DNA of 22,429 bases from DALYJJ01 sp031969915 (lineage in GTDB: Bacteria > Acidobacteriota > Terriglobia > Bryobacterales > Bryobacteraceae), in the NCBI GenBank assembly GCA_031969915.1, contig DALYJJ010000103.1:1-22429 (forward strand). The letters are read 5' to 3'. The notes beneath the pieces were generated by a model, which worked only from the letters and a program-made list of their open reading frames with translations, ran no database searches and was not told the origin of the DNA. The translations under genes and the position numbers were made by a program. Positions 14,166 through 21,990 of this stretch are shown in pieces; within the stretch, counting starts at the first letter, position 1, and the number at the start of each line of letters is the position of its first letter.

Positions 14166-15365
14166 ATGAACCGGCGGGCGTTTCTCAAATCGGGTGCGAT
14201 CGCGATGTTCGGAGCGGGCGCCGCGCCCGCGTGGCTGGCGCGCGCGGCTTCGTCCTCGGAAGGGCGCGCGCGGAAGGTGCTGGTCGCGCTCTTCCAGCGT
14301 GGCGCGGCCGACGGCCTGGCCATGGTTCCTCCTCACGCGGAAGAGACCTACTACAAACTCCGCCCCTCGATCGCGGCGCCGAAGGGCGAGGTGATCGACC
14401 TGGACGGGCGGTTCGGATTGCATCCTTCGCTCGCTCCGCTCAAGAAGCTGTGGGACGCGAAGCAACTGGCGATCGTACAGGCCGTCGGGTCGCCCGATCC
14501 GACACGGTCGCACTTCGACGCGCAGGACTACATGGAGTCCGGCACGCCGGGCGTCAAGTCCACCCGGGACGGATGGCTGAACCGGTCCTTGCGCGGGGAG
14601 GCGAAGAGCCCGGTGCGCGCGGTCGGTATGGGGCAGATTCTCCCGCGGGCGCTGCGCGGCGCGCAGCCGGCGGTGGCCGTGGCGAGCCTGCCGAACTTCC
14701 GTTTGCGCGACGAGCGAACGGCCACGGCCTTCGAACAGATGTACGCCGCGGACCGCGGAATGGCCGCGGCGGCGAAGGAAACGTTCGAAGCCGTGCGCCT
14801 GCTCCGCAGCGTGCCTAACACACCGCCCGCCGCGGGCGTCAGCTATCCGGGTGGGAGGCTGGGCCAGTCCTTGCAGCAGATCGCCCAGTTGATCAAAGCA
14901 GATGCCGGCCTGGAGGTCGCCTTCGCCGACATGGGCGGTTGGGACACCCACGCGAACCAGGCGCCCCAGTTAAGCAACCTGCTCTCGCAGTTTGGCGGCG
15001 CGCTCGCCGCATTCGCCGAGGACCTGGGCGAGCGGATGCAAAACGTGGCCGTGGTGACCATGTCGGAGTTCGGACGTACCGCCAAGGAGAACGGGAGCCG
15101 GGGCACCGATCACGGCCACGCGAATGTGATGTTCCTCTTCGGCGGCGGCGTGCCCGGTGGGCGCGTATATGGCCGCTGGCCCGGACTCGCCCCGGAGCAG
15201 TTGTATGAAGGGAGAGACCTGGCGGTAACCACCGACTTCCGCGACGTACTCAGCGAACTCGCCTCGCGGCAATTAGGCGTTGAGCCTTCGGTGGTCTTTC
15301 CGGGGTATCAGGCGAGATCAGCGGTCAGCGATAAGCGATCAGCGATCGTGACCGCTGACCGCTAA
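14166..15365 (+). CDS. DUF1501 secreted protein (Tat signal), C-terminus built from a repeat
   Basis: A 399-residue DUF1501 protein of alkaline-phosphatase-like fold. It starts MNRRAFLKSG, a twin-arginine signal. Conserved sites include SHFDAQDYMESG (from 115), GGWDTHANQ (257-265), MSEFGRTAKENG (299-310) and GTDHGHAN (313-320), whose Asp and His residues look like metal ligands. It follows the DUF1800 gene by 12 nt, behind AGGAGG (14153-14158), so the pair is co-transcribed. The natural end of the protein appears to be near VVFPGYQ; the last 15 or so residues (ARSAVSDKRSAIVTADR) are encoded by the heptamer array at 15320-15363. Confidence 0.88.
   Translation: MNRRAFLKSGAIAMFGAGAAPAWLARAASSSEGRARKVLVALFQRGAADGLAMVPPHAEETYYKLRPSIAAPKGEVIDLDGRFGLHPSLAPLKKLWDAKQLAIVQAVGSPDPTRSHFDAQDYMESGTPGVKSTRDGWLNRSLRGEAKSPVRAVGMGQILPRALRGAQPAVAVASLPNFRLRDERTATAFEQMYAADRGMAAAAKETFEAVRLLRSVPNTPPAAGVSYPGGRLGQSLQQIAQLIKADAGLEVAFADMGGWDTHANQAPQLSNLLSQFGGALAAFAEDLGERMQNVAVVTMSEFGRTAKENGSRGTDHGHANVMFLFGGGVPGGRVYGRWPGLAPEQLYEGRDLAVTTDFRDVLSELASRQLGVEPSVVFPGYQARSAVSDKRSAIVTADR
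15320..15363. repeat. Heptamer repeat array in two orientations at the end of the DUF1501 gene
   Basis: Four contiguous 7-nt units of consensus AGCGRTC run forward (15320-15347: AGCGGTC, AGCGATA, AGCGATC, AGCGATC). After a 2-nt spacer (GT) come two units in reverse, GACCGCT twice (15350-15363). The outer arms give a perfect 11-bp inverted repeat (15320-15330 with 15353-15363). The T of the DUF1501 stop codon is the last base of the array. It lies at the junction of convergent genes, so it may also act as a hairpin-type transcription end, although no T-run follows. Confidence 0.85.
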
Positions 15366-15384
15366 CTCCCCACACCGCGCACCC

Positions 15385-15830
15385 CTAAGTCTCATCGGCC
15401 CACACGGGCTGGAAGCTTCGGATCCGAGATACTGCCCTGGACAGGCTCTTCGAGCGCTTCGAAGCGGTCGTGATCTGCCAAAGCGAAGCGGCGAACCGGC
15501 CCAGGCAACCGTTGTAATCCGGGCCTTGCGTCGCCGTGCCGCCGGGTTTGGGAACGACACTGGTCCGGATCTCGCGGGATGTGGCGCCGGCATCAGCCAA
15601 CTCTCAATGAGCTCGAGAGGGCACGATCCAGTGTCCAGGTCCGTGAGCAGCACGAACGGCACACCTTTCGCCGCGGCATTCCAGCCGGCCGCATTCCGGC
15701 GTAAGTAGCCGTACCCGCCACGGCGGTAGCAGGTCCCGATCGCATACCGTCCAGCGTGGTCCACCAGCCGCCGCAGGACCACTTCGCTCAACTCATCCTC
15801 AGTGGCCAGGTTGACAGGAATCAGATTCAT
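15385..15830 (-). pseudogene. Partner of AAA ATPase (TOPRIM/DUF4276-like), broken by internal deletion and frame change
   Basis: The first about 84 codons (15830 to about 15576) look like the start of a TOPRIM-like ATPase partner: VNLATEDELSEVVLRRL (acidic site), GTCYRRGGYGYLRR, WNAAAKGVPFVLLTDLD (D-x-D), CPLELIESWLMPAPHP. The same frame then turns into Arg/Ser-rich sequence with no family look. A second frame, ending at TAG 15385-15387, carries the expected family end: SREIRTSVVPKPGGTATQGPDYNGCLGRFAASLW and SKSLSRAVSRIRSF. The roughly 55 residues that usually separate these halves are missing. The join is near 15570-15582. The start overlaps the ATPase stop (ATGA). Unless the assembly is wrong here, the gene is inactive. 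Family recall is from memory; TOPRIM assignment is moderate. Confidence 0.7.
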
Positions 15831-16975
15831 TCAAGACTCAAAGCCAATTGGTCAAGGTGCGGAGGCTGAACCCTCGGCATAACCACATCCCCTGGACTGG
15901 AACCGAACTGAAGAAGAGTCCGGATCTCGGCGACACTCGAAGCGAGCAACGCCGTGGACCCCTCTTTATCGGGCCGCAACATCACGATCTCCGATCCGTC
16001 GATGCCCTTGTCTTGTAATAGGTCGCTGCTGTGGGTACTTACAAAGATCTGCCGCCGGTTCTTCCTCTGAAGCCGGTGGAACAACCTGGGTAGCTTACTG
16101 ACGATGGCCCCATTGAGCGATAACTCCGGCTCCTCAAGCAGGAGTGGCGCGTCCCCGTCGAGCAACGACCAAAACAACCCGATCAGCCGCACCGTGCCAT
16201 CGGAGAACTGGTCCTCCCGTTGCCGCCCTGCGTTGGGCCGCCAGTGCTCCCACGTCGCTTCCAGGTGGGGAACGCCGCTCTCATCCTTCTGGTCTGTCAG
16301 GTCCCGGATTTGCGGTACGGCCGCCCGCAAGGCAGCCTCGATCCGGCGCAGCCGGGCTTTCTTGGTCTTGTCGGGCGTTCGCGCCACCAGTTCGAGGAAG
16401 TTCCTCCCGTAGGGGTCGTCCGGGACACCAGGTCCCTGGTAGGCTTCTGGATGACGAAGCAGTTGGGGCACCAGGTGCAGGTACCGGATGGATTCCAGAA
16501 AGCGTGGCAGGTCGCGGAATCTGGCGTTGGAATTCACCTGCTCCAGGTGCGTTTGAGTCAGCCGCTCTTCATCCGATTTATCGTTGTTATCGGGCCGCTC
16601 GAGGACCAACTCACCGTTTCGCCAAACACGCTCGAACCGGAGAAGCGGCTTGCGATAACCGCGCGCTTGTTGGCGAATGCCGATTGCGTAGCGCCACTCC
16701 GGCCCGGAGCCGTTTCTGGACAGATCCAACTCGATCTCGACGTCCGGCTCTTTGCGCGCCGCGAGGCAACGGACTTTCGAGAGTCCACCACGCAGCGTCA
16801 TCGCGCTCTGCAGACCGCCCCCCGGCTTGGCCACATCCCGGAGGAACCGCAGTACATCCAGTAAGTTCGACTTGCCGGAAGCGTTCGGCCCAACCAGGAA
16901 CACCCGCTCGCCGAGCTTCACATCGACTGCCCGGAAGTTCCTCCAGTTTCTTACCGCGAGCCGAGATACGATCAT
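15827..16975 (-). CDS. AAA (AAA_15/AAA_21, SMC/OLD-like) ATPase
   Basis: A 382-residue ABC/SMC-type ATPase. Walker A is GPNASGKSN (29-37), preceded by the RecF/OLD-like start MIVSRLAVRNWRNF; the signature-like segment is FSDGT (257-261), Walker B is PLLLEEPELSLN (277-288), and the switch region is STHSSDLL (313-320). Such proteins act on DNA or as sensors with a nuclease-like partner in two-gene systems that often guard against phage. Its partner gene follows in a 4-nt overlap but is damaged. I chose ATG 16975 rather than TTG 16996 because it gives the family start and leaves a 10-nt gap after the aminotransferase stop. The ATPase itself shows no defect. Confidence 0.85.
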   Translation of the reverse strand: MIVSRLAVRNWRNFRAVDVKLGERVFLVGPNASGKSNLLDVLRFLRDVAKPGGGLQSAMTLRGGLSKVRCLAARKEPDVEIELDLSRNGSGPEWRYAIGIRQQARGYRKPLLRFERVWRNGELVLERPDNNDKSDEERLTQTHLEQVNSNARFRDLPRFLESIRYLHLVPQLLRHPEAYQGPGVPDDPYGRNFLELVARTPDKTKKARLRRIEAALRAAVPQIRDLTDQKDESGVPHLEATWEHWRPNAGRQREDQFSDGTVRLIGLFWSLLDGDAPLLLEEPELSLNGAIVSKLPRLFHRLQRKNRRQIFVSTHSSDLLQDKGIDGSEIVMLRPDKEGSTALLASSVAEIRTLLQFGSSPGDVVMPRVQPPHLDQLALSLE

Positions 16976-16985
16976 CGTCCACCGC

Positions 16986-18146
16986 CTACCCCACAAACTT
17001 CCGAATCCGCTCCACCGCCTCCATCAGGTTCTCGAGCGAGTTCGCGTAGCTGAATCGCAGGTACCCTTCTCCATACGCCCCGAACGCCGTCCCGCTGAGC
17101 GCCGCCACGCCCGCCTGGTCCAGCAGCGCGTCCGCCAGCGCTTTCGATTTCCAACCCGTCCCTTCGATGTTCGGGAACGCGTAGAAGGCCCCCTCCGGGA
17201 TCGGGCACCGGAAGCCGGGGATGGTGTTCAGCCCCGCGCAGAAGGCGTCGCGCCGCCGGCGGAATTCGCGCACCATGTGGTCCACGTCGTCCTGAGGCCC
17301 GGCGATCGCGGCGATCCCGGCGCGCTGCGTGAAACTCGCCGTGCAGGAATTCGAGTTCACCATCAGCTTGTTCACCGCCTCCACCAGCCAAGCGGGCATC
17401 ACGCCGTAACCCATGCGCCAGCCGGTCATCGCGTAGGTCTTCGAGAAACCGTCCAGGATGATCGTCTTCTCCAGCATTCCGGGAAGCGACGCAATCGAAA
17501 ACGGCGCCGTGTCTCCGTAGTAAATGCGCGAGTAAATCTCGTCCGACAACACGATCAAGTCGCGGTCCCGCACTAAGTCGGCGATGGCGCGGATATCGTC
17601 CGGCGGAATCACTCCCCCGGTGGGATTCTGCGGCGAATTCAGGACCAGCATCTTGGTCCGGTCGGTAAGCTTCGATTTGAGTAAGTCGAGGTCGAAGGAG
17701 AACCCGCGCGACTCCACCAGCGGCATGGGCACCGCCTTGGCGCCCAGGAAATTGATCATGCTCTCGTAGATCGGAAACCCCGGGTTCGGATAAATCACCT
17801 CGTCGCCCGCCTCGAGCAGCGCCAGCATCGGGAAGAAGATGATCGGCTTCCCGCCCGGCACCACGCAGACATGCTCGCCGCCCACGCGAATGCCGCGCGT
17901 ACGGCTGATGTAGGCGGCAATCGCCTCGCGCAGCTCCGGCTGGCCCTGCGTGGGCCCATAGTGCGTCCAGCCGGTGTCCAGCGCCTCTTTCCCGGCGTCG
18001 ATCACGTGACGCGGGGTCTCGAAATCGGGCTCCCCGATCTCCAGGTGCACGATGCTCCGCCCCTGGGCTTCCAGCGCGCGCGCGCGCACCAGGACTTCAA
18101 AGGCCGTCTCAATGCCGATCCGGCCCATCCGTTCCGCTAGTTTCAT
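16986..18146 (-). CDS. PLP-dependent aminotransferase, class I/II (aspartate aminotransferase-like)
   Basis: A 386-residue fold-type I aminotransferase. Visible residues: EIGEPDF at the N-terminus, Y63 (THYGPTQG), N174 in NSPQNPTGG, D202 and Y205 (VLSDEIYSRI), the Schiff-base lysine K236 in DGFSKTYAMTGWRMGY, and the substrate carboxylate-binding Arg in LRFSYANS near the C-terminus. It is a cytoplasmic enzyme that moves an amino group between an amino acid and a 2-oxoacid; the exact substrate cannot be read from the sequence. It lies 49 nt downstream of the OB-fold gene and may be in the thiolase operon. Confidence 0.93.
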   Translation of the reverse strand: MKLAERMGRIGIETAFEVLVRARALEAQGRSIVHLEIGEPDFETPRHVIDAGKEALDTGWTHYGPTQGQPELREAIAAYISRTRGIRVGGEHVCVVPGGKPIIFFPMLALLEAGDEVIYPNPGFPIYESMINFLGAKAVPMPLVESRGFSFDLDLLKSKLTDRTKMLVLNSPQNPTGGVIPPDDIRAIADLVRDRDLIVLSDEIYSRIYYGDTAPFSIASLPGMLEKTIILDGFSKTYAMTGWRMGYGVMPAWLVEAVNKLMVNSNSCTASFTQRAGIAAIAGPQDDVDHMVREFRRRRDAFCAGLNTIPGFRCPIPEGAFYAFPNIEGTGWKSKALADALLDQAGVAALSGTAFGAYGEGYLRFSYANSLENLMEAVERIRKFVG

Positions 18147-18195
18147 GTGTGTCTACAGGCTCCCATCGGGTGCGCCGCCGCCCGGCGCCCGTCCG

Positions 18196-18420
18196 CTACC
18201 GTTTCTTGAAGTAAGCAACGCCGCCGCGCCATTCCACCAACTCCACCGCGTCGTCAATCGCCACCCGCTCTCCGGCGATGCGCGCGGTGATGCGCCCTCC
18301 GCCCTCCAGCGAGACAATCGCGATCTGGTACGGCACGTCGTTCACAAAGGCCTCCGGCGGCGACCACACCACGGTCTCCGTATAGACCGTCCCGTTCTGC
18401 ACCGCCGTCGCGCCGCTCAT
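18196..18420 (-). CDS. Small OB-fold (DUF35-type) partner of thiolase, without zinc ribbon
   Basis: A 74-residue protein with the pattern of the DUF35 OB-fold domain: TYTETVVWSPPEAFVNDVPYQIAIVSLEGGGRITARI, then ERVAIDDAVELVEWRGG. Such proteins partner thiolases of the archaeal/SCPx type, and are thought to help pass acyl-CoA intermediates between enzymes. Full-length members carry an N-terminal rubredoxin-like zinc ribbon with four cysteines; none is present here, so this is a minimal OB-only version. Its ATG overlaps the thiolase stop by 4 nt, supporting a stable pair. Confidence 0.75.
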   Translation of the reverse strand: MSGATAVQNGTVYTETVVWSPPEAFVNDVPYQIAIVSLEGGGRITARIAGERVAIDDAVELVEWRGGVAYFKKR

Positions 18421-19580
18421 TGCGCCCTCCCCAGAATCGTCACCACGCTGGTTGCACCGGAGCCGCCCAGGTTTTGCGCCAGGCCGATGTCCACGCGCGC
18501 CACCTGGCGCTCACCCGCTTCTCCGCGCATCTGGATCGCCAGGTCGCAAATCTGGCCCACCCCGGTCGCCCCTACCGGATGGCCCTTCGACTTCAACCCG
18601 CCGCTCGTATTCACCGGCCGCGCGCCCGTGCGCAGTGTGCAACCGGCGGCCGTGTACGGCCCGCCTTCGCCTTTGGCGCAGAAGCCCAGATCCTCAATGG
18701 CCAGGATCTCGGCGATGGTGAAACAGTCGTGCACCTCGGCCAGGTTCACGTCCTTCGCCGCGATCCCGGCCATCCGGTAGGCCCGCTCCGCGCTGCGCTT
18801 CACGGCCGCAAAGGACGTGATGTCGTCTTTCTCGTCCAGCGCCACGGCGTCGGACGCCTGCGCGATGCCCAGCACGCGAATCGGCTTCGCGCTGAATTCG
18901 GCCGCCCGCTCCAGCGGCACGATCAGGACCGCCGCCGCGCCGTCGCTGACCAGCGAACAGTCGTAGACGGTGAGCGGTTCGGCGATCGGCTTCCCGGCCA
19001 GCGCCTGCTCCAGGGTGATCTTCTTCCGCATGTGCGCCATCGGATTCAGAGCCCCGTTGTCGTGGTTCTTCACCGCCACCGCCGCCAGATGTTCGCGCGT
19101 CGTCCCGTATTGCTTCATGTGGCGCCGCGCGATCATCGCAAACAGTGCGGGGAAGGTCGCGCCGGCTTTCATCTCGCCGCCCACGTCGCCCGCCGATGCG
19201 AGAATTTCCGCGACTTTCGGGGTGGGCTGGTTGGTCATCTTCTCGACGCCCGCCGCCACCACCACGTCGTAGAGTCCCGCCGCCACCGCCGAAACCGCGT
19301 GGAAGAAAGCGGAGCCCGACGACGCGCACGCCGCCTCAAACCGCGTGGCTGGCACACCGCGGATCCCCGCCGCCGCGGCGACATACGGCGCCAGGTGGTT
19401 CTGGCCCACGAAAGACGGCCCCGCAAAGTTGCCCAGATAGTACGCTTCCACCTGCTCCGGCCGCGCGCCGCCATCCGCCAGGCAGTTTCGCGTTGCTTCC
19501 ACCGTCAGCGACCGGATGTCCCGGTCCGCCAGCGCGCCGAACGGCGTCTTGCCGATGCCCACCACCGCCACAGGTCTCAT
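18417..19580 (-). CDS. Thiolase (acetyl-CoA acetyltransferase), SCPx/archaeal type
   Basis: A 387-residue thiolase. The nucleophile is C85 in FEAACASSGSA; a conserved His is in VHDCFT, and GHPVGATG lies near the C-terminus. The usual C-terminal catalytic Cys region of classical thiolases is replaced by NLGGSGATSV, as in SCP2/SCPx and archaeal enzymes that work with a DUF35 protein. It condenses or cleaves acyl-CoA. The start ATG lacks a clear Shine-Dalgarno sequence (GAAACAGTT precedes it), so initiation may be weak or leaderless. It is the first gene of a minus-strand run ending in the ATPase cassette. Confidence 0.9.
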   Translation of the reverse strand: MRPVAVVGIGKTPFGALADRDIRSLTVEATRNCLADGGARPEQVEAYYLGNFAGPSFVGQNHLAPYVAAAAGIRGVPATRFEAACASSGSAFFHAVSAVAAGLYDVVVAAGVEKMTNQPTPKVAEILASAGDVGGEMKAGATFPALFAMIARRHMKQYGTTREHLAAVAVKNHDNGALNPMAHMRKKITLEQALAGKPIAEPLTVYDCSLVSDGAAAVLIVPLERAAEFSAKPIRVLGIAQASDAVALDEKDDITSFAAVKRSAERAYRMAGIAAKDVNLAEVHDCFTIAEILAIEDLGFCAKGEGGPYTAAGCTLRTGARPVNTSGGLKSKGHPVGATGVGQICDLAIQMRGEAGERQVARVDIGLAQNLGGSGATSVVTILGRAQ

Positions 19581-19606
19581 AACTGTTTCAAAGCAAAACT
19601 GATTCC

Positions 19607-19641
19607 CGGCGCTACAATAGGGTAGCGCCGAAAAGTATTAT
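19607..19641. promoter_or_regulatory. Palindrome and -10-like box between divergent thiolase and sigma-factor genes
   Basis: The arms CGGCGCTAC (19607-19615) and GTAGCGCCG (19622-19630) form a perfect 9-bp inverted repeat with a 6-nt centre, in the 103-nt gap between the two divergent genes. On the plus strand TATTAT (19636-19641), five of six matches to the -10 consensus, follows it, about 43 nt before the sigma factor start; no good -35 is seen. The palindrome could be an operator for either gene or a leader hairpin of the thiolase message. Confidence 0.4.
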
Positions 19642-19683
19642 TCCACGTTTCGACGGTTCCCACGTCATGCTCTAGTAGGCGCA

Positions 19684-20298
19684 ATGGCAACGGCTGTTGG
19701 ACATTTGACGGTGACCGAGGACCCGCTGTTCCGCAATCCGGGCGAACCCGATACCCATGACGCGGTCCCCGCGCCCGCCGCCGGCGACGACGTCCGCGAA
19801 CGCCAGGCTCGTTTCGTCAACGACAACCTCCGCCGCATCTTTCTTCAGATCTATCGCGTGGTGGGCAATGTCGCCGACGCCCAGGACCTCACCCAGGAAG
19901 CCTTCATCAAGGCCCTCCAGCACGGCGATCAGCTTCGCGACCTCGACAAGGCCGCCCACTGGCTCAGCCGCATCGCCTCCAATACCGCCATCGATTTTCT
20001 GCGCCGCCACGGCCGCGCGTCCTTTGTCGACCTCGACGAACTGTCCGAGCCCGCCCGCGCGCCGCTCACCGAAAACCCCGAGGCCCTGGTGCTTCGGGCC
20101 GAACGCGAAGGGTATCTGGAGGACGGCCTCCGCCTCCTGACGGGCCGGGAACGCGCCGCTCTGATCCTCAGGGACGTGGAGGATCTGCCCGCCGAAGAGG
20201 TCGCCCAGCGCCTCAACTGTTCGAAGGCCACCGTGCGCTCGCACATCGCCAACGCCCGGATCAAATTCCGGCGATACCTGGAAAGAAGGAAGTCATGA
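19684..20298 (+). CDS. ECF-family RNA polymerase sigma factor
   Basis: A 204-residue sigma-70 family protein of the ECF type. An unusual Pro/Ala/Asp-rich N-terminal tail (about residues 1-35) precedes region 2, with FLQIYRVVGNVADAQDLTQEAFIKALQ (binding to RNA polymerase and -10) and AAHWLSRIASNTAIDFLRR. Region 4 (about 153-200) has LTGRERAALILRDVEDLPAEEVAQRLNCSKATVRSHIANAR, a helix-turn-helix for the -35 element. Its stop overlaps the start of the anti-sigma factor (ATGA), so the two are made together. It probably directs its own module. Confidence 0.9.
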   Translation: MATAVGHLTVTEDPLFRNPGEPDTHDAVPAPAAGDDVRERQARFVNDNLRRIFLQIYRVVGNVADAQDLTQEAFIKALQHGDQLRDLDKAAHWLSRIASNTAIDFLRRHGRASFVDLDELSEPARAPLTENPEALVLRAEREGYLEDGLRLLTGRERAALILRDVEDLPAEEVAQRLNCSKATVRSHIANARIKFRRYLERRKS

Positions 20299-20873
20299 CA
20301 CGGACAGGAACCCATCCGGGTGAGGCGCAGCTCGCGCTGCACGCCCGGGGCGACCTCGGTTCGTGGGCCGCCTGGAAGCTGCGGCGCCACCTGGCCGTCT
20401 GCGCCCGGTGTGAGCGCGAAGTGCGGCTCTACGCCGCGGCCGCCGAGGGTCTCGCCCGCGGCGCGGCCGCGCTTCCCGAAGATCTCAACTGGAACCGCCT
20501 GGCCGCGGAGATGAAGGCGAACATCCGCCTGGGCCTGGCCGCGGGAGCGATCGCCGGCCCCGCGCCCGCCCCGGCGCCCCGTCTCACCTGGCGCGCCGCC
20601 TTCGCCATTGCCGCGCTCACCGTGGTCATCGTCTCCGGGTGGTGGCTCCATCTGCCGCAGCCCGGCGCTCCGCCCGCGGCCGCCGATTCCGGCATTGTGC
20701 TGGCCGCTGGCGAAAACGGTCTCGAACTCAAAGAAGGAGGATCGGCCCTCACGCTCAGGCATCCGGACCGCGCCGGCGTCACCTGGACGGTGACCGCGGG
20801 CGCCGGCGCCGACGCCCGCTATGTGGACGCCGAGAGCGGCCAGGTGACGATCAACAAGGTGTATGCGGAATAG
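20295..20873 (+). CDS. Membrane anti-sigma factor with HxxxCxxC zinc finger
   Basis: A 192-residue protein. The zinc-binding anti-sigma motif is H32-x3-C36-x2-C39 (RRHLAVCARCE). A single membrane span lies at about 100-120 (AAFAIAALTVVIVSGWWLHL), followed by an outside domain of about 70 residues. It should hold the neighbouring sigma factor inactive at the membrane until an envelope signal is felt. The motif, size and overlapping gene pair are typical. Its end overlaps the next gene by 11 nt. Confidence 0.87.
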   Translation: MTRTGTHPGEAQLALHARGDLGSWAAWKLRRHLAVCARCEREVRLYAAAAEGLARGAAALPEDLNWNRLAAEMKANIRLGLAAGAIAGPAPAPAPRLTWRAAFAIAALTVVIVSGWWLHLPQPGAPPAAADSGIVLAAGENGLELKEGGSALTLRHPDRAGVTWTVTAGAGADARYVDAESGQVTINKVYAE

Positions 20874-21990
20874 CGGCCCCATCTTACTGCTGCTTGCCGG
20901 TGCGCTCGGCGCACAGACTCCGGCCGCGCTCGAACCGGGCAGTTCCTTCCACATCAACCTGCCCGACGATTCGCCGGTCACGCTCGTCAAGGCCGACATG
21001 GGCCAGTCCCGGGCCGAAGCCCGCGGCGGCGCCCTGGTCCTCGACCTGCACGCCCAGCTCACCCTCCGCAACAGCGGCGCCCGGCGCATTCGCGGCGTGT
21101 CGCTCCTGGTGATGGCCCAGGAAGTCACGCCCGGCGGCAAGGGCTCGGTCACCGTCCCCAGTCTGCACATCGGCCCCGGGGAGACCTTTCCCGTTCGCGT
21201 GGATCTGCGCCTGCTCCGTCCCGCCGCCGTCATCGGCGGGCCGCTCGTCCAGGTGGCCCTCGATGGGGTGCTGTTCGACGACCTCGGCTTCTACGGCCCC
21301 AACCGCCTGAACTCCCGCCGCGCCATGATGCAGTGGGAACTCGAGGCGCGCCGCGACCGCAAGTACTTCCAGGCCGCCTTGGATGGCGCCGGCATTGAGG
21401 GCCTCCGCAAAGAGCTCCTGGCCGGCCTCTCCCGCCAGGCCGGGCGCCCGCGCGTGGACGTCCAGGTGTCGCGCGCCGGCCGCGCCACCAACGTCGAGCC
21501 CGAGCGCGAACTCAAGTTCGCCTTCCTCCACCTGCCCGGCGCGCCCGTGGAAGCGCTCGCCGGCGCCGCGCTCTCGGCGGGCAACGAACTCCGCGCGCCC
21601 TCCATCGAGGTTCGCAACCGGTCGGACCGCGAAGTTCGCTATTTGGAAGTTGGCTGGCTCGTCCGGGACCGCCAGGGCCGCGAGTTCCTCGCCGGCTCGG
21701 TTCCGGCCGACCTCGCCCTGCGCCCCGGCCAGAGCTCCACCGTCAGCCAGCAGACCTCGCTCAAGCTGACCGAACGGCCCGGCGTGCCGGTGCCCGTGGA
21801 TGGCATCGCCGGCTATGTCGCCACCGTCGAATTCTCGGACGGAACGCTGTGGATCCCCAATCGGGACCACCTCGCTCAGCCCAGGCTGCAAAAGTCGCTC
21901 GCCCCCTCGCCGGAAGAACAGCGCCTCACCGAGCTCTACCGGAAGCGCGGCCTGACAGCGGTCGTCGACGAACTCCAGCGGCTCCGGTAG
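20863..21990 (+). CDS. Secreted protein of unknown function in the sigma/anti-sigma operon
   Basis: A 375-residue protein with signal peptide MRNSGPILLLLAGALGAQ; I do not recognise a domain. The body looks like two Ig-like/beta-sandwich halves: around 56-145 (LHAQLTLRNSGARRIRGVSLLV...FPVRVDLRLL) and 236-330 (IEVRNRSDREVRYLEVGWLV...LRPGQSSTVSQQ). Both halves share the pattern 'N.S...R.i..v..LV' then 'l.pGq...v', suggesting an internal duplication. Its ATG lies 11 nt inside the anti-sigma gene, so it is coupled to it and may act in, or be the output of, the same envelope signalling unit. Confidence 0.72.
   Translation: MRNSGPILLLLAGALGAQTPAALEPGSSFHINLPDDSPVTLVKADMGQSRAEARGGALVLDLHAQLTLRNSGARRIRGVSLLVMAQEVTPGGKGSVTVPSLHIGPGETFPVRVDLRLLRPAAVIGGPLVQVALDGVLFDDLGFYGPNRLNSRRAMMQWELEARRDRKYFQAALDGAGIEGLRKELLAGLSRQAGRPRVDVQVSRAGRATNVEPERELKFAFLHLPGAPVEALAGAALSAGNELRAPSIEVRNRSDREVRYLEVGWLVRDRQGREFLAGSVPADLALRPGQSSTVSQQTSLKLTERPGVPVPVDGIAGYVATVEFSDGTLWIPNRDHLAQPRLQKSLAPSPEEQRLTELYRKRGLTAVVDELQRLR

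Noticed and set aside
13101..14951. 616-codon open frame on the minus strand opposite DUF1800 and DUF1501
   Set aside because: Composition is Arg/His/Gly-rich with no motif; it is the antisense shadow of two well-supported genes in GC-rich DNA.
15320..15363. Possible CRISPR array
   Set aside because: Units are only 7 nt, contiguous without spacers, and appear in both orientations.
15339..15830. Intact 163-codon protein downstream of the ATPase
   Set aside because: Only the first half has family sequence; the matching second half lies in another frame, so a pseudogene explains it better.
18420..19625. 401-codon plus-strand frame opposite the thiolase
   Set aside because: Arg/His-rich shadow of an intact thiolase with recognisable active-site motifs.
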